Shown piece after piece: positions 34,363 to 42,195 of a stretch of 64,000 nucleotides of DNA. The stretch comes from Eubacteriales bacterium. Lineage in GTDB: Bacteria; Bacillota; Clostridia; Lachnospirales; Lachnospiraceae. The notes beneath the pieces are model-generated. The model searched no databases, had not been told where the DNA came from, and worked only from the letters and a program-made list of their open reading frames with translations. Where the stretch lies: contig JAUNHC010000004.1 in NCBI GenBank assembly GCA_030524175.1, positions 1 to 64,000 on the forward strand. The letters are read 5' to 3'. Made by a program: the position numbers and the translations under genes. Within the stretch, counting starts at the first letter, position 1; every line of letters starts with the position of its first letter.

Positions 34363-34569
34363 CTATTTATCGTCAGGAATGTATTCCACGATATCCTCTA
34401 TTCTACAGTTTAGTATGCTGCATAGTTTACCAAGAGTAAATACTTCTATATTCTTATCTTTTCGCAATTTATCCAAGAGAGAGCGACTGATATTATGGTC
34501 TGTGTATAATGCATACTGACTTATACCACGATCATTCAAAGTATCCCAAAATATACGATAGCTTATCAT
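34363..34569 (-). CDS. Small HTH (Cro/CI-type) regulator
   Basis: The start is set at ATG 34569 (reverse strand), with GAGGTGATGTTA upstream, giving 68 residues; the longer frame begins in low-complexity sequence. MISYRIFWDTLNDRGISQYA, HNISRSLLDKLRKDKNIEVF and LCSILNCRIEDIVEYIPDD are the HTH_26-type single-domain pattern. It opposes all prophage genes and may be the phage's or a neighbouring element's regulator. Confidence 0.7.
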   Translation of the reverse strand: MISYRIFWDTLNDRGISQYALYTDHNISRSLLDKLRKDKNIEVFTLGKLCSILNCRIEDIVEYIPDDK

Positions 34570-34789
34570 TAACATCACCTCATAATAGTGATGCCCATAA
34601 CGTTTGATGCTATGCAAATAATATATTTTTGGTGGGCAAAAAAGGGGCAAAATTTTGTGAATGCGTATATTAATAGTAAAATTTAATTGCCCAAATAATC
34701 CGTAAAAGACAATTCTTTATTACAATACAAGTTGATATATGGTATTCATACTGTCCTGTTATCCGCAGTAAAACATCATATGTGTACAA
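34570..34789. other. Non-coding transition region
   Basis: This AT-rich stretch contains the regulator's ribosome site, a tract with GGGCAAAAAAGGGGCAAAATT, and no supported gene. It is the best place for the prophage right attachment site, but only one end is visible here, so the core cannot be identified. Confidence 0.4.
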
Positions 34790-34826
34790 AATAAGGGAGT
34801 CCGGTTTTCGGGCTCCCTTATTGGTG
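34790..34826 (+). terminator. Strong terminator near the prophage/chromosome boundary
   Basis: AATAAGGGAG and CTCCCTTATT (34790-34799, 34813-34822) form a long stem with A- and T-rich flanks, suitable for both strands. Confidence 0.7.
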
Positions 34827-34863
34827 TAAATTTGTTTGGATCACAGGATTCTTCTCTCAAAGG

Positions 34864-34892
34864 TTGGAAACCGCAGTCAGGTGTGTTATGAT
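34864..34892 (+). promoter_or_regulatory. Promoter of the sigma-like gene
   Basis: TTGGAA (34864-34869) and TATGAT (34887-34892) are 17 bases apart, with TG one base before the -10. The transcript would start about 70 bases before ATG 34969. Confidence 0.5.
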
Positions 34893-34968
34893 TAGTATAG
34901 TCAGGCAGAGGACGAGCCTGAGGGATATCACTGAGAAGCCGTGTTTTGGACGGCAGAATGGAGGAACT

Positions 34969-35718
34969 ATGGATGTTTCACAATTTCAGGAGAAATTAAG
35001 CGGGATTTGTGCTTTGGCCCAGGAAAACGGGGGGAAGCTTACAGCGGCACAGGTAAGGACTTTTTTCGCACAGATGGATTTAAGTAAAACCCAGCTTTTA
35101 AAGGTGCTTCAGTATTTGAAGGTGCAGGGGATTGTTATAGAGGGAGTTGATACGGGGGAGGTTGAGAGACGCCGGGAAGAGCATGAGACAGCAATAGTGC
35201 CGCTGACACCGGAAGAAGAGGCATATTGGGAGGAATATAAGACTGCCCTTGAGCGGAATGGGGAGGAAGGAAGAAGTACCAAGGTATTGTTTGCAGCTTT
35301 GGCTAACGGGGATGCCAAAGCAAGGGAAATCCTTGCACAGCGATATCTTCCTGAGGCGGCAGAGCTGGCACGGCAGATGAATTGTGAGGAGATTTTTCTT
35401 GCAGATTTAATACAGGAGGCCAATGTGAGTCTTCTTATGGCTCTGGGAAGTGCAGGCAGTGAAAGACGGGATCATGAGTGGCTTATGGGGGAAATACGGG
35501 CAGGTATACGGCGTGCTGTTGAGGAGCAGACTCAGCGGAAAATTGCAGATGATTGTCTGGTTGCAAAGGTGCAGAATCTGGAAGCGGCGTTGAAGGAGCT
35601 GACCGAGGATGAGGAAGAGGGGGAAAGTAAATTCAGCATCGGAGAGCTGGCTGTTATCCTGGATATGGATGTGGAGGAAATCCAGGATGTACTCAGGCTT
35701 ACCGGTGATGACAAATAA
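34969..35718 (+). CDS. Sigma factor-like protein lacking region 4
   Basis: ATG 34969 follows ATGGAGGAACT, giving 249 residues. The N-terminus (CALAQENGGKLTAAQVRTFF, then LKVQGIVIEGV) resembles sigma-70 region 1.1. The middle (LANGDAKAREILAQRYLPEA, DLIQEANVSLLMALG) is like region 2 with the DLIQEGN-type core motif. After an Arg-rich helix, a degenerate C-terminal HTH-like segment remains (GELAVILDMDVEEIQDVLRL), with no clear -35-binding region 4. It may be a regulatory sigma-like protein; promoter recognition is unproven. Confidence 0.55.
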   Translation: MDVSQFQEKLSGICALAQENGGKLTAAQVRTFFAQMDLSKTQLLKVLQYLKVQGIVIEGVDTGEVERRREEHETAIVPLTPEEEAYWEEYKTALERNGEEGRSTKVLFAALANGDAKAREILAQRYLPEAAELARQMNCEEIFLADLIQEANVSLLMALGSAGSERRDHEWLMGEIRAGIRRAVEEQTQRKIADDCLVAKVQNLEAALKELTEDEEEGESKFSIGELAVILDMDVEEIQDVLRLTGDDK

Positions 35719-35769
35719 GCAAGCCGGCAGGCCTAAGGGCCGCCGGAGTTCCTGAAAGGAGGAGAAGGT

Positions 35770-37161
35770 ATGGCAAGGTATCAGTGCAGTGTATGCGGGT
35801 ATGTATTAGATGAGGAGAAGGAAGGCAGGAGTCTCGGGGACTTAGAGGAATGCCCGGTCTGCCATCAGAAGAAAAAGGTGTTCCGGCCTGTGGAGGAGGC
35901 AGAACCGGTACAGGAAGTTATGCCGGAAAAGGAGTTTACTCTTGATTATCCCAAGGAATATGTAAGAAAAGATTCCTCTATCCGTTATATGGAGGAGATC
36001 CATGAGATGGCAGTGACTGGGAGCAGCCGTATTGCAGCGATGGGCACACAGATGAAGATGCCGGGCTGGGATGATATACTGGTGCTGGGGGCACAGCTGA
36101 ATCCAATGCCTTTGGATGAGCATGCCCCTGTAAACACTCAGACAGTGATTGGGAAACATGCCAAAAAGCCTATGGTGCTGGAGAGTCCTGTCTACATTTC
36201 CCATATGTCCTTCGGAGCACTTTCCAAGGAGACGAAGACAGCTCTGGCAATGGGCAGCGCAATGGCTAAAACAGCCATGTGCAGCGGTGAGGGCGGTATC
36301 CTTCCGGAAGAAATGGAAGCTTCCTACAAATACATATTTGAATATGTGCCTAACCGTTATAGTGTGACGCCGGAAAATCTGAGAAATGCAGATGCCATTG
36401 AGATTAAGATCGGACAGGGGACAAAGCCTGGTATGGGAGGACACCTTCCAGGGGGAAAGGTAACTCCGGAAATAGCAAAAATCCGTAATAAGCCATTGGG
36501 TAAGGATGTGATAAGCCCTTCCCGTTTTCCTGATATCCAGTCAAGAGAGGACTTGAAATCCCTTGTGGAGGAACTTAAGTTTGCTTCTGACGGGCGCCCT
36601 GTTGGTATTAAGATCGCAGCGGGAAGAATAGAGAAAGATTTGGAATTCTGTGTCTATGCAGAACCTGATTTCATCACTGTGGACGGGCGCGGGGGCGCTA
36701 CAGGGGCAAGTCCTCAGATCATCAGGGATTCCACCAGTGTACCGACTATTTATGCCCTCCACAGGGCAAGGAAATATCTTGATTCCATCTATTCGGATAT
36801 CACCTTAGTGATAACCGGAGGGCTGAGAGTTTCCGCAGATATTGCAAAGGCTATTGCCATGGGTGCAGATGCCGTGGCGGTAGCTTCCGCAGCGCTTATT
36901 GCGGCTGCCTGCCAGCAGTACCGGATCTGCGGCACCGGTATGTGCCCTGTGGGTGTTGCCACTCAGGACCCGGAGCTGCGTCTGCGTTTCAAGACAGAGG
37001 CAGCGGCAAAGCGTGTGGGCAATTATCTTAATGTAACGCTTGAGGAACTGAAGACCTTTGCCCGGATCACAGGTCATGAGAACCTTCATGATCTGAGCGT
37101 TGAGGACTTATGCACAATAAATAAGGAGATATCAGATTTTACTGATATCCCCCATGCATAG
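35770..37161 (+). CDS. Rubredoxin-FMN glutamate synthase-type protein
   Basis: The 463-residue protein starts at ATG 35770 after AAAGGAGGAGAAGG. Residues 1-40 are a rubredoxin-like module with CSVCGY and CPVC. The remainder is the FMN-binding barrel of glutamate synthase (GltB2 type): GQGTKPGMGGHLPGGKVT, VDGRGGATGASPQIIRD, GADAVAVASAALIAAACQQ and CGTGMCPVGVATQDP with Fe-S-type Cys. Such fusions occur in Clostridia and archaea; the electron donor is the rubredoxin module. The exact substrate is uncertain without a glutaminase partner nearby. Confidence 0.8.
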   Translation: MARYQCSVCGYVLDEEKEGRSLGDLEECPVCHQKKKVFRPVEEAEPVQEVMPEKEFTLDYPKEYVRKDSSIRYMEEIHEMAVTGSSRIAAMGTQMKMPGWDDILVLGAQLNPMPLDEHAPVNTQTVIGKHAKKPMVLESPVYISHMSFGALSKETKTALAMGSAMAKTAMCSGEGGILPEEMEASYKYIFEYVPNRYSVTPENLRNADAIEIKIGQGTKPGMGGHLPGGKVTPEIAKIRNKPLGKDVISPSRFPDIQSREDLKSLVEELKFASDGRPVGIKIAAGRIEKDLEFCVYAEPDFITVDGRGGATGASPQIIRDSTSVPTIYALHRARKYLDSIYSDITLVITGGLRVSADIAKAIAMGADAVAVASAALIAAACQQYRICGTGMCPVGVATQDPELRLRFKTEAAAKRVGNYLNVTLEELKTFARITGHENLHDLSVEDLCTINKEISDFTDIPHA

Positions 37162-37344
37162 TCAGGATTCTTTCAGGGAGCAGTGCAGACGGCGCTGCTT
37201 CCTTTCTTTTATCTTTTTTTCTTCTATTGCATCCCATTGGGGATGTATATTTCCGCTGGCCAGAAAGCAGTCAACCTTTTTCATGATCCAGAAGCCCAAG
37301 GCTGCCAGATAGATCACACCCAGAATGATAACTAATGCCGTCAT
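37162..37344 (-). CDS. Small membrane protein in the Ktr operon
   Basis: I chose ATG 37344 because AAAGGAGGTGG lies just upstream. The 60-residue protein has one membrane segment (VIILGVIYLAALGFWIM) followed by a basic cytosolic tail (EEKKIKERKQRRL). It is the last gene of the leftward trkH-trkA operon and its stop abuts the stop of the converging glutamate synthase gene. A subunit or modulator of the K+ transporter is plausible but unproven. Confidence 0.6.
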   Translation of the reverse strand: MTALVIILGVIYLAALGFWIMKKVDCFLASGNIHPQWDAIEEKKIKERKQRRLHCSLKES

Positions 37345-37455
37345 TACTGCCACCTCCTTTGTTACTTAAATCATACACCTAAAAGGCTTTTTATGCTGTT
37401 AGGAAAAAAGCCATTGTATTAAGAAAGCGTTAATGACGGCAGCCGGATGGCATTT

Positions 37456-38103
37456 TTACAGGCGGAGGAATTTTGCAAGGCTCTTGTTGCTTCCCATGAC
37501 AAAGAGAAGCTCGTTTTCCCGGAATACGTGTTCAGGCTTTGGCAGGGGATCAAGTATTCCTCCGTATTTGATTGCAAGGATATTCACCTGATGCTTTTGG
37601 CGAACCTGAAGCTGGACTACGGATTTTCCCACCCAGTCCCGGGGAACTGTGGTTTCATAAATGGAATAGTCCTTAGTCAGCTCCACGTAATCGAAGACAT
37701 GGTCAGCACTGTAACGGACAGCAGCCCAGTTGGCAATCTGTCTTTCCGGATAGATGACGTCATCTGCGCCGTTGCGCAGGAGAAATTTGGCATGTACATC
37801 ACGGCTGGCCCTTGAGAGTACGAAGGTTGCTCCGTGGTCTTTCAGAAGTGCTGTTGTCTCCAGAGAGCTCTGGAAATTGTCCCCTATGGCTACGATACAC
37901 AGATCGAAATTGCGGACTCCCAAAGAGGCGATAAAGGCTTCCTTAGTGGAATCTCCGATCTGGGCATTGGTGACAAAGGGAAGGGCGTCATTTACTCTTG
38001 ACTCGTTCATGTCAATTGCCAGAACCTCATGTTTTAATTCCATTAATTTCATGGCAATATGTCTGCCGAAACGTCCTAATCCTATAAGTAAAATTGATTT
38101 CAT
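37456..38103 (-). CDS. trkA: TrkA/KtrA-type potassium channel gating subunit
   Basis: ATG 38103 follows GGAGGGATTTCC, giving 215 residues. The RCK Rossmann start is clear (SILLIGLGRFGRHIAMKLME), followed by the acidic nucleotide-ribose contact (AIDMNESRVNDA), DSTKEAFIASLGVRNFDLCI and a C-terminal TrkA_C domain. It binds ATP/ADP or NAD(H) on the cytosolic face and gates the TrkH/KtrB-type partner encoded just upstream. Confidence 0.87.
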   Translation of the reverse strand: MKSILLIGLGRFGRHIAMKLMELKHEVLAIDMNESRVNDALPFVTNAQIGDSTKEAFIASLGVRNFDLCIVAIGDNFQSSLETTALLKDHGATFVLSRASRDVHAKFLLRNGADDVIYPERQIANWAAVRYSADHVFDYVELTKDYSIYETTVPRDWVGKSVVQLQVRQKHQVNILAIKYGGILDPLPKPEHVFRENELLFVMGSNKSLAKFLRL

Positions 38104-38195
38104 GGAAATCCCTCCGATTATTCTGTATTGTCCGGGACAGGAAGTGCTGCCCGTGTATTTGTAAAGTTCAGGCAATCCTGTCCTGTTACATGTAT

Positions 38196-39539
38196 TTATC
38201 CTACTGTGATATTTTCCTTAGGCATTCTTGCAATAGACGGGGTAAGCTTGCCTGTCATGGCAAAAATTAGAGTAAGCCCGCCCACACGGCCAAAGAACAT
38301 CAAAAAAATCAAAATCATATGTGAGGCTAAGCTTAAACTTGGTGTCACGCCCAATGAAAGACCCACGGTACCAATGGCGGAGGCTGTTTCGAACAATGCC
38401 GAAAGCAGAGGAATCCCGTCTATATAGCAGATAGCTGCGCCGCCGAAAAGAAAGAGGCTGGTATAAAGAATGAAAAGAGCAGCCGCGTGCCGAAGGATTT
38501 CCTGGGGAAATCTGCGGCCAAAGCTTTGAAGACTGTCTTCCCGTTTAAATACAGCACGTACTGACAAAACCAAGGTGGCCAATGTGGTAGTCTTAAAGCC
38601 TCCGGCCGTGGAACCTGGTGACCCTCCGGTGATCATAAGCATGATCATCAACAGGACAGCAGGTTCTGATATCAGCGTAAGATCCACAGTATTGAAGCCT
38701 GCTGTACGGGGGGTAATAGTCTGAAAAAGTGATGCAAGCAGACGGTCACCCGTACCTTGGAATCCCCATTCCGGCCGTGAAAACTCGGCAAAGAAGAGAT
38801 AAATGCCGGGGAGGAGGATCAGGGCGGCAGTGGTGACAATCACAAGTTTTGTGTGCAGGCGGTAAAGCTTAAAACACAAATGATGCTCCTTGATATCACT
38901 CCACACAAAAAAGCCGATCCCGCCGATGACGATCAGCAGCATGACAGTCACATTGACAACAGGGTCCTGACTGTATGCGGTCAGTGACGAAAACTCTCCT
39001 TTTTCGCCCATCAGGTCAAAGCCGGCATTGCAAAATGCAGAGACAGAATGGAAAAGAGAGTACCAGAGTCCCTTGCCAATGCCCATTTCCGGGCAGAAGC
39101 GTGATGCCAGAAGAAGCGTGCCTGCCGCCTCAATGATCAGGGTCGATTTGACTATAAAACTGGTGAGCCTTACAATGCCGCCTACCTGAGGTGCGGCGAT
39201 GGATTCCTGCATGACCCAACGCTGCTTCAGGCCTATTTTCTTCCCTGTGAACAGAAATACGGCAATGGCCATGGTCACCACGCCCATTCCCCCGATCTGG
39301 ATGAGCAGAAGCAGGATAAACTGACCGAAAAGCGACCAGTATGACCAGGTGTCATGAAGAACAAGCCCTGTGACACAGGTTGCGGATGTAGAAGTAAAAA
39401 GGGCATCAAAAAAGCTTGCCCCGCGTCCGTCACGCGTAGCAAACGGTAATGTCAATAATAGTGCGCCCAGAAAAATCGTACCCCCAAAGCCTATGGCTAT
39501 AATTTTCCCGGGAGGCATTGATATTCTCTTATTCAACAT
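38196..39539 (-). CDS. trkH: TrkH/KtrB-type potassium transporter
   Basis: The 447-residue membrane protein begins MLNKRISMPPGKIIAIGFGG after a GGAGGTCATTC site. The four selectivity-filter loops are visible: TCVTGL, CNAGF, RTAGFN and GTVGLSLGV, each between membrane helices. It imports K+ (often with Na+) and forms a complex with the following RCK subunit. A likely reverse-strand -10 (ATTATA on the plus strand) lies at 39567-39572. Confidence 0.88.
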   Translation of the reverse strand: MLNKRISMPPGKIIAIGFGGTIFLGALLLTLPFATRDGRGASFFDALFTSTSATCVTGLVLHDTWSYWSLFGQFILLLLIQIGGMGVVTMAIAVFLFTGKKIGLKQRWVMQESIAAPQVGGIVRLTSFIVKSTLIIEAAGTLLLASRFCPEMGIGKGLWYSLFHSVSAFCNAGFDLMGEKGEFSSLTAYSQDPVVNVTVMLLIVIGGIGFFVWSDIKEHHLCFKLYRLHTKLVIVTTAALILLPGIYLFFAEFSRPEWGFQGTGDRLLASLFQTITPRTAGFNTVDLTLISEPAVLLMIMLMITGGSPGSTAGGFKTTTLATLVLSVRAVFKREDSLQSFGRRFPQEILRHAAALFILYTSLFLFGGAAICYIDGIPLLSALFETASAIGTVGLSLGVTPSLSLASHMILIFLMFFGRVGGLTLIFAMTGKLTPSIARMPKENITVG

Positions 39540-39683
39540 AGAGAATGACCTCCATTAATTGTCCTTATTATATATGATGATATTAGAGGAAAAAGGTCTT
39601 TCTCCCCTGGCATCATATGATGGTTAGTTTAGGGGTAGCATAACATACTTATAGTTAAAAACTGATTAGGATTTTCCATGAGA

Positions 39684-39783
39684 CATTAAGAAGATGTTAA
39701 GATAGCCCTTAATACAATCTTAATACCAAAGCAGAAATTCCAACGATATCACTATTTTTTTCAAATCTGCCCTATGTTATACT
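39684..39783 (+). promoter_or_regulatory. Promoter with 11-bp-spaced TTAA repeats before the first Kdp kinase
   Basis: TTAAG/TTAAT motifs occur at 39686, 39697, 39709 and 39720 (spacings 11, 12, 11), like OmpR/PhoB-family operator arrays. An extended -10 (TG-T-TATACT, 39775-39783) follows without a clear -35. The block precedes the divergent kinase gene and may be bound by the local KdpE-type regulators. This fills most of the gap 39540-39866. Confidence 0.5.
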
Positions 39784-39866
39784 GGATACGTCTTTGAAAC
39801 AAAAAGACAACGGTTCAGACAGGCCTGAACTGTTGCGTAAATTAAATAAATGAGGTGAACAGCATA

Positions 39867-41459
39867 TTGAAATATATTCATATCCTTCCGGACAGTCAGC
39901 CGGAGTACAGGGACAGAGAGCATTTCCTGAGAGATTCCATAGCTTTTTCTTTCCGGGATTTGCTGAAGGCTCTGCTGGTGATCGCAGTTTCTTCTGCTAT
40001 CGGGCTTCTCTTTTTCCGGGCGGGATTCAGGGACGCCAATATTATAACAGTATATAATCTGGGGGTATTAGTCACAGCTATCTGGACAAGCGGGAGGATT
40101 TACAGCGCTTTGGCAGCTCTTTTAAGCGTGATCGTGTTTAATTTTCTGTTTACTGCCCCGAGATTTACTTTGTTTGCTTATGATGCCAGTTATCCTGTCA
40201 CTTTTCTCATCATGCTGGTGTCAGGGGTGCTCACAAGCTCTCTGGCAATGCGTATTAAGGAACAGGCCAAGCAGGCGGCCAGGAAGGCTTACCGTACAGA
40301 GGTGCTGCTGGAGACAAGCCAAAAGCTGCAAAAGGCTGAGAATGCAGATGAGATTCTTGACTATACCGGACAGCAGCTTCACAAGCTTCTGGACCGTCCT
40401 GTGTTTTTCTATCAGATGAAAGCTCACGGGAAAACGGGGGATATTACCTTTTATCCCTCAGATGCGGCAAAGGAAGCTTCCCTTTCCCAAAAGGAAAAAG
40501 CAGCCGCCAATTGGGTTTATAAAAACAATAATCATGCAGGAGCCACCACAGATACATTTCCCGGGGCAAAAAACCTGTATCTGGCGATCAGAGGCAAACA
40601 GGGTGTGCTGGGAGTGGCAGGGATCGTGGTGGAAGGCTACGGCGCTCCGGATTCCTTTGAGAAGAATCTGCTTCTGGCTATTCTGGATGAATGCGGGCTG
40701 GCAATGGATAAAGAACGCTTCAGCAGGGAAAAGCAGCAGGCGGAGATGGTGGCCCGGCAGGAGTCGCTGCGGGCAAATCTTCTGCGGACAATCTCCCATG
40801 ATCTGCGCACGCCCCTGACAAGTATCAGCGGCAATGCCGGAATCCTTATGGAAAACGGGGAAATCCTGGACGCAAAAAAGCGTCATGCCTTATATGAAAA
40901 TATATATGATGATTCCCTGTGGCTTGTGGATTTGGTAGAAAACCTTCTCTCAGTTACAAGACTGGAAAACGGTACCATGGAGATCAAGAAGGCGCCGGAG
41001 CTTATCGAGGAGGTATTCCATGAGGCAATGCAGCATCTGGACCGCAGGGCAGGAGAACATCATATAGAAACAAGGATAGAAAACGATTTGATGATGGCGC
41101 AGATGGATGTACGGCTGCTTATCCAGGTCATAGTGAATATTGTCAACAATGCCATAAAGTATACACAGCAAGGCTCCCATATAACCCTATCAGCCAAAGA
41201 GGCTGAGTCCCAGGTGGAAATCAGTATTTCAGATGACGGCCCCGGGATAAATGATGAGGCAAAGGCACATATCTTTGATATGTTCTATTCAGGTGATAAC
41301 GCAAGAGGTGACGGACGGAGAGGCCTGGGCCTTGGACTGTCTTTGTGCAAGTCCATTATCACAGCCCACGGCGGCAGGATCTGGGTGGAGGATAATATCC
41401 CCCGGGGTACTGTGTTCCGTTTTACTTTACATGCAGTGGAGGTGAAATCAGGTGAATAA
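39867..41459 (+). CDS. KdpD-type histidine kinase without the KdpD/USP sensor half
   Basis: TTG 39867 lies 9 bases after a perfect GAGGTGA site; the GTG at 39855 lies inside that site. The 530-residue protein has four DUF4118 membrane helices (residues ~30-125, including FNFLFTAPRFTLFAYD), a GAF-like region, a HisKA box with phosphorylation His311 (LRTISHDLRTPLTSI) and HATPase motifs (NNAIKYT, DDGPGI, GLGLGLSLCKSI). It lacks the N-terminal nucleotide-binding KdpD and USP domains, which are on a separate protein at 42196. Confidence 0.8.
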   Translation: MKYIHILPDSQPEYRDREHFLRDSIAFSFRDLLKALLVIAVSSAIGLLFFRAGFRDANIITVYNLGVLVTAIWTSGRIYSALAALLSVIVFNFLFTAPRFTLFAYDASYPVTFLIMLVSGVLTSSLAMRIKEQAKQAARKAYRTEVLLETSQKLQKAENADEILDYTGQQLHKLLDRPVFFYQMKAHGKTGDITFYPSDAAKEASLSQKEKAAANWVYKNNNHAGATTDTFPGAKNLYLAIRGKQGVLGVAGIVVEGYGAPDSFEKNLLLAILDECGLAMDKERFSREKQQAEMVARQESLRANLLRTISHDLRTPLTSISGNAGILMENGEILDAKKRHALYENIYDDSLWLVDLVENLLSVTRLENGTMEIKKAPELIEEVFHEAMQHLDRRAGEHHIETRIENDLMMAQMDVRLLIQVIVNIVNNAIKYTQQGSHITLSAKEAESQVEISISDDGPGINDEAKAHIFDMFYSGDNARGDGRRGLGLGLSLCKSIITAHGGRIWVEDNIPRGTVFRFTLHAVEVKSGE

Positions 41460-42150
41460 AGCAAAAATTTTAATTGTAGAGGATGACGCTGCGATCAGCA
41501 ATCTTATCGCAACTACCCTGGAAACCCAGGATTACCAGTATCATGTGGCAAAAACAGGAGTTGCGGCACTTTTGGAGGCAGCATCCTACAGTCCTGATGT
41601 GGTGATCCTGGATCTGGGACTGCCGGATATGGATGGAGTGGATATTATCCGCAAGGTGAGAGGATGGTCAAACCTTCCTATTATTGTAGTCAGTGCCAGG
41701 AGCGAAGATACAGACAAGGTTTCGGCACTGGATGCAGGGGCTGATGATTATCTGACCAAGCCTTTCAGCGTGGATGAACTGCTGGCAAGACTCCGGGTAG
41801 CCCTGCGCAGAGTTCGTTACGACAGCCAGAAGCTGAAGGAAGAGGCAAGCATATATTCTAACGGTGATTTAAAAATTGATTATGCTGCAGGCTGTGTTTT
41901 TGTGGGAGAGAAGGAAATTCATCTTACCCCTATTGAGTATAAGCTTCTGTGCCTTCTGGCAAAGAATACAGGCAAGGTGCTGACCCATAATTATATTCTA
42001 AAAGAGGTATGGGGGAATGTTCTGGCCTCAGATACTCCGTCTCTCCGTGTGTTTATGGCTACATTGCGCAAGAAGATCGAACCTGTGCCTTCTGAACCCA
42101 GGTATATTCAGACTCATATTGGTGTGGGATACAGAATGCTCCGGCTGTAA
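41452..42150 (+). CDS. kdpE: KdpE-type response regulator (copy 1)
   Basis: GTG 41452 overlaps the kinase by 8 bases, after GGAGGTGAAATCA. The 232-residue protein has the receiver domain with phospho-acceptor Asp in VVILDLGLPDMDG (about residue 54), the conserved Thr/Ser (VVSAR) and Lys (TKPFS), then an OmpR-type winged helix (SLRVFMATLRKKIEPVP, GVGYRML). It should bind direct-repeat operators and control K+ genes. Confidence 0.85.
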   Translation: MNKAKILIVEDDAAISNLIATTLETQDYQYHVAKTGVAALLEAASYSPDVVILDLGLPDMDGVDIIRKVRGWSNLPIIVVSARSEDTDKVSALDAGADDYLTKPFSVDELLARLRVALRRVRYDSQKLKEEASIYSNGDLKIDYAAGCVFVGEKEIHLTPIEYKLLCLLAKNTGKVLTHNYILKEVWGNVLASDTPSLRVFMATLRKKIEPVPSEPRYIQTHIGVGYRMLRL

Positions 42151-42195
42151 GGCCGTTTTCCAAGTTCCGGCAGGAAAGCATGGGAGGTGGTTTCA

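Noticed and set aside
34295-34519. Small forward frame (74 aa) crossing the HTH gene
   Set aside because: No Shine-Dalgarno site near the start and most of its length is antisense to the recognisable HTH protein.
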